Shown: positions 1 through 5,372 of the stretch, one piece after another
Layout of the letters: each line of letters begins with the position of its first letter
How positions within the stretch are numbered: position 1 is the stretch's first letter
Origin: JABDGC01 sp964466595
GTDB taxonomy: Bacteria; Pseudomonadota; Gammaproteobacteria; DSM-16500
Direction: 5' to 3'
DNA: 5,476 bases
Assembly (NCBI GenBank): GCA_964466595.1
Contig: CAYXNR010000085.1
Span: forward strand, 1 to 5,476
Translations under genes and position numbers: made by a program
The notes under the pieces: generated by a model
What the model saw: only the letters and a program-made list of their open reading frames with translations
What the model was told of the DNA's origin: nothing
The model's database searches: none

Positions 1-72
1 AATTGGGGCTGGGATTTCTATGTAAATTTGGCCCTAAAAAGCCGGGCAGGTCATAATAGCTTTACTAAATAG
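1..72 (+). CDS. Possible 3' end of a plus-strand gene entering from the left
   Basis: Frame 1 is open from the first base to a TAG at 70-72 and would encode about 23 residues ending in GHNSFTK. The other two plus frames stop within the first 60 bases. A strong terminator with a T-tract in the plus direction begins 25 bases after the stop, which is where a terminator for such a gene should lie. The fragment is too short to recognise a family, and chance openness over 23 codons is quite possible, so this is a weak call. Confidence 0.3.
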   Translation, partial: NWGWDFYVNLALKSRAGHNSFTK

Positions 73-96
73 TGAGACAAGTACTAGAAACTCATT

Positions 97-134
97 AAAT
101 AACAGCCGGTAATTTTTATTACCGGTTGTTATTT
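97..134. terminator. Strong intrinsic terminator between convergent transcripts, possibly bidirectional
   Basis: The arms 97-113 and 118-134 pair over 17 bp with a single G-T wobble and a TTTT loop; the GC-rich core is GCCGG/CCGGT. In the plus direction the hairpin runs into a run of five T (132-136), a good rho-independent terminator. In the minus direction the following bases are only moderately T-rich (TTATTTAATG), so termination of the 163-1968 gene, whose stop is about 28 bases away, may be weaker. Confidence 0.8.
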
Positions 135-146
135 TTGCCGACTCAA

Positions 147-170
147 CTCGCTAATACAACCGCTAGCGAG
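147..170. repeat. 7-bp inverted repeat over the stop codon of the 601-residue gene
   Basis: CTCGCTA at 147-153 is the exact reverse complement of TAGCGAG at 164-170, with a 10-base loop. The right arm contains the TAG stop codon (163-165 region) of the minus-strand gene. There is no T-run beside it, so it is not a terminator alone; it may add 3'-end stability to the mRNA or be chance. Confidence 0.4.
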
Positions 171-1968
171 CGGATGCGCGTTTGATAATTTTCTTTAATT
201 CAGAGCTCTGGATTCCCAGATTTATTCTCAGCCAGCAGGCTGAAGACTGATTGAGATTATTTTTTTGCATTACCTGTAAGCGTTTCTTCTTTATGCTTTC
301 AGAAAAAAATGTCTGCGGCCAATTTTGTTTCATTCCTTGTTCCAATTGCTGCAAGAGTTCTTTTGCAAGATAATAGTTGGCTTTTCTATTAATGGCTTGC
401 TTTTCTGTAAAAATATTAAACTTATAAGTAAAATCAATTTCCGCTGAATCAGGTTTTTTATGCTCTTCTATTCGATGGATATATTTTTTTAAATCTTCTT
501 TAACATACTCCGCTAATTGAGCTTCTCGTTCGCTCGCAAATCGGGCCTGCTGCGCCCGTTTATGAATTTCTGCATGAACCAACCCAGAAGCTTCTTCTGG
601 TGGTTTGTTGAGACAGTACCCTCGATGTAAATAGCCGCCTTGGCGAGTAAAAAAAGCATTAAATGCTTGTGTCTTTTCCTTAATGAATTGAATTTCTTCT
701 GGGGTACATTTAGCCTCAAAAGGAAGCTCAAAGCTATCTTCGCAGTGATCCCCAATATTCACACTACTAGGCTGAATAGAAAAGCCCCGCTCTTGAAGAT
801 GCTCAATTAATACTTTTCCATCCCCTGTGTCCCAAAATCCGCCGCCCAGTTCTGCAGACATTAGCATCAGATTAAAATGATGGAAACGGTTCCTCAAATC
901 CTCTCCTAAGAAATCCTGATAAGGGAGAATGCTCTTATCAGGAGAGGAAAAATTGAGATCATAGGCCTTTTCTAACTTTGGGACGTGAAACTGATTATTC
1001 TTGCATCCCATTCCAGGAGGATATTCATCATCCAAACCTAAACAAGGAATCCAGACATTCAATCTTTTGGTCTGTTCGCCGCCACTCGTTGCGCTGGATT
1101 TATAAAAAATGATGCCTCTATAAACAAGCATTTCATTGAGCTCTGGGGTAATAATAACTTCTTCATCTACATAGGGATGATCAGGATCGTCAGTGTTATA
1201 CGCTTGATAAATTTGGCCATCGACATCTTTTAAGAAGGCTTCAAAAGTTTGGTTGGTATTTTCTTCAACTAAATCTTTAATGATTTCTCCATTCTTATCT
1301 TTTTGACGTTTTGCTAGTGCATAGATCTCTTTGCCTTGACGATCTTTTAAAATTCTAGCAGGAGCGAATTTCTTTAAGACGACCTTAGGAAGTGCGGGCA
1401 CAGCTTCTTCTTTATACTCTTCCAATTCTTCTTTATCTTCCAAAGATTCCAAGTGCGAAAAGCTAGAATAAAAAGAGGTCGGTTGGCAATCGTTATCATA
1501 GATGTATAGCTCTTGGTCGCTTCGAGTTTCTTCATCGCGTTTATAGCCGACAATACATTGAGGTTGAATGCCTAAACGAATCAATGCCTCATATGTTTTT
1601 TTTACTTCTGAAGCATTTCTCCAATTGGGAGTATAAACGCAGATGACTTGTTCCGGAAAGCCTGGTGTTTTAGGAGAGACTTTTGCTGACCATAGCCTGT
1701 TTTTTTTTATCCCTTGGATTACTTTGTCCCAAGCCCCATCCAAATCTAAATCGCCAGATGGGAATTTAATAACCCATTTACCCTGCTTGGAAAAATCCAT
1801 TTTGTCATGGTAGTCGTATGCGCAATAATCAAGATTAATAGCATCTATCCATCTCCCCTTTACCTGCGAAAGTTCTAATTGTGAAGGTTTGACACCCTGG
1901 ATTGTATCTTTACTATCCGCTGGTTTTTGTTCGCTATAATGATAATAGTACTGACGAGCAGTCGACAT
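163..1968 (-). CDS. Large cytosolic protein with an N-terminal Bles03/DUF1917-like domain; putative effector
   Basis: This 601-residue protein has no signal peptide or membrane segment. Residues about 39-158 resemble the Bles03 (DUF1917, UPF0696) family, known from human C11orf68 and related to the eIF4E fold: the segments GKWVIKFP (63-70), AWDKVIQGI (79-87), AKVSPKTP (95-102), EQVICVYTPNW (106-116) and GYKRDEETRSDQELYIYD (141-158) occur in the family's order. An acidic stretch (172-189) follows. Residues 190-500 are unrecognised; 280-310 and 360-400 look like folded segments with a GGGFWD motif (375-380). Residues 510-598 (DFTYKFNIF, then AKELLQQLEQ, and a final helix) recall C-terminal modules of several Legionella proteins, a weak impression. 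The ATG is well chosen: AGAGGAG lies 6 bases upstream. The gene stands alone, diverging from the F-box gene. A secreted effector role is inference from this setting; the molecular function is unknown. Confidence 0.85.
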   Translation of the reverse strand: MSTARQYYYHYSEQKPADSKDTIQGVKPSQLELSQVKGRWIDAINLDYCAYDYHDKMDFSKQGKWVIKFPSGDLDLDGAWDKVIQGIKKNRLWSAKVSPKTPGFPEQVICVYTPNWRNASEVKKTYEALIRLGIQPQCIVGYKRDEETRSDQELYIYDNDCQPTSFYSSFSHLESLEDKEELEEYKEEAVPALPKVVLKKFAPARILKDRQGKEIYALAKRQKDKNGEIIKDLVEENTNQTFEAFLKDVDGQIYQAYNTDDPDHPYVDEEVIITPELNEMLVYRGIIFYKSSATSGGEQTKRLNVWIPCLGLDDEYPPGMGCKNNQFHVPKLEKAYDLNFSSPDKSILPYQDFLGEDLRNRFHHFNLMLMSAELGGGFWDTGDGKVLIEHLQERGFSIQPSSVNIGDHCEDSFELPFEAKCTPEEIQFIKEKTQAFNAFFTRQGGYLHRGYCLNKPPEEASGLVHAEIHKRAQQARFASEREAQLAEYVKEDLKKYIHRIEEHKKPDSAEIDFTYKFNIFTEKQAINRKANYYLAKELLQQLEQGMKQNWPQTFFSESIKKKRLQVMQKNNLNQSSACWLRINLGIQSSELKKIIKRASAR

Positions 1969-1974
1969 AATAAA

Positions 1975-1981
1975 CTCCTCT
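1975..1981 (-). promoter_or_regulatory. Strong ribosome binding site of the 601-residue gene
   Basis: The minus strand reads AGAGGAG here, 6 bases before the ATG at 1968-1966. It is nearly the full anti-16S complement and fixes the start codon. Confidence 0.8.
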
Positions 1982-1992
1982 AAATGAGCTTA

Positions 1993-2021
1993 TTTGTAAT
2001 AGAAGTTTAATGTTGAGTCAA
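1993..2021 (-). promoter_or_regulatory. Predicted sigma-70 promoter of the 601-residue gene
   Basis: On the minus strand, TTGACT (2021-2016, 5 of 6 to the -35 consensus) is followed after 17 bases by TACAAA (1998-1993, 4 of 6 to the -10). Transcription would begin near 1986, giving a leader of about 18 nt that just includes the ribosome binding site. No other -35/-10 pair of this quality was seen upstream of the gene. Confidence 0.5.
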
Positions 2022-2137
2022 TATTAATTTAAGAGTACATTTTTTATCCATAAAGTGAGGATTTTATTTTAATAGCTAGATCAGGCTTCCCTAAGAAAGA
2101 TTATTCAAAATCATCTTGCCGCTGGGTGCAAACGCGA

Positions 2138-2163
2138 AACAGCCGGTAAGCTGTCTTACCGGT
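2138..2163. repeat. Hairpin with a CCGGTAAG core, related to the terminator at 97-134
   Basis: CCGGTAAG (2143-2150) and CTTACCGG (2155-2162) form a perfect 8-bp stem with a CTGT loop, extended by one G-T wobble. The twelve bases AACAGCCGGTAA at 2138-2149 are identical to 101-112 in the left terminator. No T-tract follows on either side, so it is probably not an active terminator. It may be a dispersed extragenic repeat or a relic of a former gene end. Confidence 0.6.
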
Positions 2164-2252
2164 CGCCAATGAGAGAAAGCGCAGATTCGCTCATCTATTC
2201 ATCCTGATCTATATGGTCTAACGTCCGTACAAAATGGCGAAACATATAAATA

Positions 2253-2281
2253 TTGACAATAAATCATAGTTTTGGTAATTT
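2253..2281 (+). promoter_or_regulatory. Predicted promoter of the F-box gene
   Basis: A perfect TTGACA (2253-2258) is followed after 17 bases by TAATTT (2276-2281, 3 of 6), which is preceded by TGG, an extended -10 arrangement that can offset a poor -10. Initiation near 2288 would leave about 14 nt before the first ATG and 32 nt before the second. Confidence 0.5.
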
Positions 2282-2301
2282 TTAAATCAGTTATAGAATA
2301 A

Positions 2302-3480
2302 ATGTTACGAGAATTTAAGATGACTCACACAAGAAAAGAGGAAAAGAAGGTATTGGAAGAAAAAGAATATAGGGGTCCGGACTATCTTTCTGATCTACCA
2401 GATGACATCTTAAGCTGTTCTCTCTTCAATACCTTAAATTTATCAGCCAGAGCTCAACTTTCCAAAACGACTCGTCAATTTAGAAATTTTCCCGAATATC
2501 AAAATGCAAATCTTGAGCTTCAGAGTAACTTAAGACAGCTTTTATGGTTGGTTGCACGAGGCAAGAAACGCCAAGCAGAAGCGCTGATCTCACAATATCC
2601 TGAATTGTTATTCTGTTCTGGCCAAACAACGGATTATTCTTATTATTATCGTGATGGGAAACGTATTCAAGGAAAGCGTAAAGGAACTGCTTTACAAATT
2701 GCCTTGGCCGATAAAGATTTTAATTTATATGACAACAATGGGAATCTTCTTGGGGAAGGAATGGTTGAAATGTTGCAACGTCATTTTAAAAAGCTGTTCA
2801 ATGGTGAAGCTGAGATGGCGAGACAAATCCTAGAGCAATTTCCACCAGGGTGGGAAGAGCAAGAAGAAATCGATCATATCAAACATTTGGAGGCCTTACG
2901 TAAAGTACGAACTGCGATTGCAGCAGCTTCTAATGATGAAGAATATAGCGCTGCTATTCTCGAATTCCAAAATGCTTTAGCCCCACAAGAGGGCCTTAAG
3001 AAAGGGACACAGTGGGATGCAAAATTACTCCAAGCTGCTTTTGAAATGGGTTATGAGGAATATTATGGGACACATCCAAAAGATTTGTTATTTTATACTA
3101 AAATCATTGGTTATCTTCAAACGCTTGCGCCAGCCAATTTTGCTATGGCACAGGTGCAGGGTTTAAAGAATCTTTTAGAGGACGGAGAAAGTTTTAAGCG
3201 TAATTTAAAATTTCTTATCAGGGCGGAACATTATCCGGAGCAGTATTATCCATTTTCTTCTGTTGTTAACTTTCGAATAGGTTTCGATGCTTGGGTTAAT
3301 TGTTATCGTGGGCGCTATATGTTATATGTAGGTGGAATGCATGCTCCAAGCATTAATAAGAGCAGCCGCGCTCTTTTAAAGCTAATTTGTGACAAAGACA
3401 ATAGTCTAGCGACAATTTATGCCGCAGCCAGACGTTCACAGGAGCCGGAGTTATCCCCAACTTCACATGTCAAGCTTTAG
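2302..3480 (+). CDS. F-box plus ankyrin-like protein; putative Dot/Icm effector
   Basis: Residues about 29-63 form an F-box-like motif (LSDLPDDIL, then LFNTLNLSARAQLSKTTRQF), the element that docks proteins on Skp1 of eukaryotic SCF ubiquitin ligases. An ankyrin-like helical pair follows (75-105, LLWLVARGKKRQAEALISQYPELL) with the segment TDYSYYYRDGK...KGTALQIALADKDF (110-140) and EMVEML-like VEMLQRHF (155-162). I recognise this arrangement from Legionella F-box/ankyrin proteins, and the C-terminal part (191-300, including DLLFYTKIIGYLQTLAPANFA, 261-281) also fits that group. There is no signal peptide or membrane segment; the tail is moderately Glu- and Ser-rich. The start is uncertain: Met7 (2320) has a GAGA seven bases upstream and better leader spacing than Met1. 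Inferred role: delivery to the host cell, where it would recruit a target for ubiquitination. The 3' end overlaps the converging hydrolase gene by 11 bp. Confidence 0.85.
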   Translation: MLREFKMTHTRKEEKKVLEEKEYRGPDYLSDLPDDILSCSLFNTLNLSARAQLSKTTRQFRNFPEYQNANLELQSNLRQLLWLVARGKKRQAEALISQYPELLFCSGQTTDYSYYYRDGKRIQGKRKGTALQIALADKDFNLYDNNGNLLGEGMVEMLQRHFKKLFNGEAEMARQILEQFPPGWEEQEEIDHIKHLEALRKVRTAIAAASNDEEYSAAILEFQNALAPQEGLKKGTQWDAKLLQAAFEMGYEEYYGTHPKDLLFYTKIIGYLQTLAPANFAMAQVQGLKNLLEDGESFKRNLKFLIRAEHYPEQYYPFSSVVNFRIGFDAWVNCYRGRYMLYVGGMHAPSINKSSRALLKLICDKDNSLATIYAAARRSQEPELSPTSHVKL

Positions 3481-4333
3481 AGCATACATCTTTCAAAATT
3501 TCTTCTATATAATTTTTCAGCAAGGAATGATGGCCTTCGTTTTCAATTATTTTCAATTGAGAGTCTGGTATCAAATTAGCACAAATCTTTGCATGTGAGA
3601 CAGGTGTTTGCTTATCTAATGTACCCTGCCAAATGGTGATTGGGAATTGTATATTTTCTAAATCAAATCCCCATGGTTTGAAAAGTAGCTTCATTTCATC
3701 GGCAGGACCAGAAACTCCATTCCTAAATGCTTCAATTGTGCTATTGATAATAGCTTTACTAATTTCGGGATCACGAAAAAGCACTTGATCAACTTCTGGC
3801 AGCTGCTTAATCATCTGTTTCATTTTTTTTGGATTTTTAAGCATCATCAATGTGAGCTTCATCATTACCTTAGCAAGCCAGGGGATGGTTTTAATTATTC
3901 TTGTAACCACTATTTGACTCTGCGTCATGCCCACGAGCGACTCAGGTTTATTTAAGGGAGCCATCCCTGAAACAATTGCAGCACCGTTCAATCTATGAGG
4001 AATTGCGTAAGCACATGCAGCAACAAAAGGACCTCCACCAGAATGGCCTATTATTGAAAATTTATCTACCTCAATAAGATTTGCAAAATTCTCAATATCT
4101 GTTGGCCAGGAAAGAATACTTCTCTTTTCATCAGTCGATGATAATCCCATGCCGGAACGATCAATTCCAATTAATCGATAGCGATTAACAACAGCTATTT
4201 CATGAAAACGGCCAGCTTCAAGTCTACTCCCTGGAAAACCATGAAAATAAAAAATAGGTAATCCCTTAGGATCACCATATTCTGCGAAACCTAATTGTCT
4301 TCCATCTGAAAGCTTGACTGAACGATTATTCAT
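3470..4333 (-). CDS. Alpha/beta-hydrolase fold enzyme
   Basis: This 287-residue protein is a complete serine hydrolase of the alpha/beta fold, the normal length for the family. Visible are the oxyanion-hole motif HGFPGSR (31-37), the conserved IDRSGMGLS strand-loop (57-65), the nucleophile elbow GHSGGG with Ser98, the acid in GTLD (Asp240) and the histidine in EGHHS (His268). A cap region rich in Met and Lys (about 140-215) lies between. No signal peptide is present, so it should act in the cytosol. The substrate cannot be told; it could be an esterase, lipase-like enzyme or iminopeptidase relative. It starts 27 bases after the antitoxin stop on the same strand, with no clear promoter and only a weak ribosome binding site in the gap, so co-transcription with the toxin-antitoxin pair is likely. 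Confidence 0.9.
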   Translation of the reverse strand: MNNRSVKLSDGRQLGFAEYGDPKGLPIFYFHGFPGSRLEAGRFHEIAVVNRYRLIGIDRSGMGLSSTDEKRSILSWPTDIENFANLIEVDKFSIIGHSGGGPFVAACAYAIPHRLNGAAIVSGMAPLNKPESLVGMTQSQIVVTRIIKTIPWLAKVMMKLTLMMLKNPKKMKQMIKQLPEVDQVLFRDPEISKAIINSTIEAFRNGVSGPADEMKLLFKPWGFDLENIQFPITIWQGTLDKQTPVSHAKICANLIPDSQLKIIENEGHHSLLKNYIEEILKDVCSKA

Positions 4334-4360
4334 AATAATTTATCATCTAAATAAGCTACA

Positions 4361-4753
4361 CTATCCATATCTTTCTAGTTTCTCTTTTTTATGGCGTTGG
4401 GCAAAAATAGTTTTTGAATGATCTTTCGTTCTCTTAAAAGTACCTTTGCTAAGAGAATCAGAATGTATAAACCTAATTTCCAATTGGCAATGCACTGCAT
4501 GTGCATATTTGCGTAAAGTCTCTATGGTAGGAGAATGCTTTTGTTTTCCACCACCTGTTTCCAAGCGACCCACCACTGATGTGGTCGTTCTCATGTCTTT
4601 TGCAACATCATCCTGCGTCATGCCAGCTTTTAATCTTGCCTTTAGCATTTCCTCAAGCAAGCTGAATTCCTCTTTCAGAGAATCATACTCTTTTCTTACG
4701 CCGGGTCGGCTTAAGGCAGCTTTTTTCAATTGTTCGTGTGTTCGTTTACGCAT
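4361..4753 (-). CDS. XRE-family antitoxin of a HigBA-like pair
   Basis: This 130-residue protein has a helix-turn-helix at about 36-67 (MLKARLKAGMTQDDVAKDM, then TTTSVVGRLETG), followed by SPTIETLRKYAHAVHCQLEIRF, the C-terminal part of HigA-type domains. It should neutralise the adjacent toxin by binding it and repress the operon at the palindrome upstream. The first 30 residues are charged and probably helical. Residues 97-130 form a Lys/Arg/His-rich tail that extends past the usual end of such proteins, which is unusual. Translation starts at an ATG with an AGGAGGT ribosome binding site eight bases upstream, inside the toxin gene; the two genes overlap by 8 nt (ATGCGTAA). Toxin-first order is the HigBA arrangement. 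Confidence 0.9.
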   Translation of the reverse strand: MRKRTHEQLKKAALSRPGVRKEYDSLKEEFSLLEEMLKARLKAGMTQDDVAKDMRTTTSVVGRLETGGGKQKHSPTIETLRKYAHAVHCQLEIRFIHSDSLSKGTFKRTKDHSKTIFAQRHKKEKLERYG

Positions 4754-5075
4754 TGTCTTTTACCTCCTGCATTCTCTTTCTCGCTAGTCTCATTTCTTTA
4801 TTTGGCGTCTTCTGTGTCTTTTTGACGAAGCAATGTAACATGTGAATTTTTTTACCTACCATCGTACAATAAAAAACCCTTGCTATACCTTCCTTACTTT
4901 TTAGTCTCAGTTCAAATAAACCTTTTCCTAAGGCGTCCGTATGTGGCATACCGAGGTCTGCGCCGTACGTTTCCATTAGCTCAGTTAATTTGATATACCG
5001 CGCCAATAGACCATCAGGAAGCCTAAGAACCTCTTTCTCTAAATCACTATTGTAATAAGTTATTTCCCATTTCAT
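4746..5075 (-). CDS. HigB/Gp49-like toxin (RelE/ParE superfamily)
   Basis: This 109-residue protein fits the phage-derived Gp49-like HigB toxin family in length and motifs: MPHTDALGKGLFELRL (43-58), KEGIARVFY (61-69) and HCFVKKTQKTPNKEM (81-95), with the basic residues Arg57, Arg66 and Lys85/86 expected at the active surface. Family members are ribosome-dependent mRNA endonucleases that slow growth when the antitoxin falls; that activity is inferred. The start is supported by the family's usual N-terminus and by the promoter directly upstream, but there is no Shine-Dalgarno. It is the first gene of the operon and overlaps the antitoxin by 8 nt. All expected motif segments are present, so it appears intact. 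Confidence 0.9.
   Translation of the reverse strand: MKWEITYYNSDLEKEVLRLPDGLLARYIKLTELMETYGADLGMPHTDALGKGLFELRLKSKEGIARVFYCTMVGKKIHMLHCFVKKTQKTPNKEMRLARKRMQEVKDNA
4762..4768 (-). promoter_or_regulatory. Near-consensus ribosome binding site of the antitoxin
   Basis: The minus strand reads AGGAGGT, 8 bases before the antitoxin ATG. It lies within the last codons of the toxin gene (Gln-Glu-Val), so antitoxin translation does not depend on the toxin's own initiation. It contrasts with the toxin start, which has none. Confidence 0.85.
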
Positions 5076-5081
5076 GATTTG

Positions 5082-5109
5082 ATTATAGCATATATGCTAT
5101 AAATTGCAA
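5082..5109 (-). promoter_or_regulatory. Promoter of the toxin-antitoxin operon, leaderless geometry
   Basis: The minus strand has a perfect TATAAT (5087-5082) preceded, after a 16-base spacer, by TTGCAA (5109-5104, 4 of 6 to the -35). Initiation about 7 bases past the -10 falls at 5075 or 5076, the toxin start codon, so the mRNA would have no or almost no leader. Confidence 0.65.
5083..5102. promoter_or_regulatory. 20-bp perfect palindrome, likely antitoxin operator
   Basis: The half-site TTATAGCATA is followed at once by its exact reverse complement. It covers the spacer and most of the -10 box of the toxin-antitoxin promoter, so a bound dimer would block RNA polymerase. Autorepression at such palindromes is the rule for HigBA systems; binding here is inferred. 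Confidence 0.75.
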
Positions 5110-5127
5110 TGATCAAATAATTGAAGT

Positions 5128-5146
5128 TTAAAGATCCTTAAAGATC
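5128..5146. repeat. Tandem 9-bp direct repeats upstream of the toxin-antitoxin promoter
   Basis: TTAAAGATC occurs at 5128-5136 and again at 5138-5146, one helical turn apart (10-base period), about 20 bases upstream of the -35 box. The spacing would place both copies on the same DNA face, as for a regulator site or an AT-rich upstream element, but two short copies may be chance. Confidence 0.4.
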
Positions 5147-5161
5147 TGTAAATTGTCTTGC

Positions 5162-5196
5162 TGGTTATTGCCTAACCAAGGGGTTCGGTGAATCCC
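5162..5196. repeat. Tandem hairpins resembling a distorted tRNA half
   Basis: TGGTTA (5162-5167) pairs perfectly with TAACCA (5173-5178), and one base later GGGGT (5180-5184) pairs with ATCCC (5192-5196) around a 7-base loop. The pair looks like an anticodon arm followed by a T-arm, but the TTCGA-type loop and a variable region are missing and no acceptor stem is seen, so it is not a tRNA. It may be a small structured RNA or an old integration scar. Confidence 0.4.
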
Positions 5197-5355
5197 ACAT
5201 AAAATGAAACTGCCTTTTAGGCACAAAAAGTCCCTTCTAATTCCCTCTTTTTACAGATTTTGGTCCATTCATACCAAGGTTGCTTTTTACCAGAAAAGGG
5301 GGCAAGTATTAACCATATCGTTACCCATAAGTATGCCCCACATCCCTAGACAGCC

Positions 5356-5372
5356 GTGCTAATCCTTAGCAC
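5356..5372. repeat. Perfect 7-bp hairpin with a 3-base loop
   Basis: GTGCTAA (5356-5362) and TTAGCAC (5366-5372) are exact reverse complements around TCC. No T-run follows on either strand. It contains the stop codons of open frames on both strands, and could be a weak terminator, an element end or chance. Confidence 0.45.

Larger units (their letters stand above)
1969..2301. other. Divergent intergenic region with a GC-rich central block
   Basis: This 333-bp stretch separates two divergent genes and has no credible ORF. Both ends carry predicted outward promoters. The middle, about 2116-2195, is roughly 56% GC by direct count, against about 17% for 2241-2300. It holds the 2142-2163 hairpin and a minus-strand frame open for about 30 codons with no ATG, ending in a TAA near 2100. 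The block could be a remnant of a gene or repeat, or a structured RNA; nothing decides between these. Confidence 0.6.

Noticed and set aside
513..755. 80-residue minus-strand ORF
   Set aside because: It lies wholly inside the 601-residue gene in another frame, has no ribosome binding site context and shows no recognisable domain; treated as a shadow.
2016..2028. Possible PmrA-type box upstream of the 601-residue gene
   Set aside because: Only one ATTAATATT half-site is present on the minus strand; the second half-site at the required 11-base spacing is missing.
2651..2833. 60-residue plus-strand ORF
   Set aside because: It is inside the F-box gene in another frame, and the F-box frame has clear domain signatures across these bases.
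4446..4787. 113-residue plus-strand ORF antisense to the antitoxin
   Set aside because: It runs opposite the well-supported antitoxin and toxin end, has a Cys/Ser-rich low-information sequence and no start signals.
5162..5200. tRNA gene with a TGC anticodon
   Set aside because: The T-loop lacks the TTCRA pattern, the variable region is one base, and no D-arm or acceptor stem pairs around it.
5204..5362. 52-residue plus-strand small protein
   Set aside because: No ribosome binding site before the ATG, no recognisable motif, and a minus frame is equally open over most of it; mentioned only as part of the gene-poor region.
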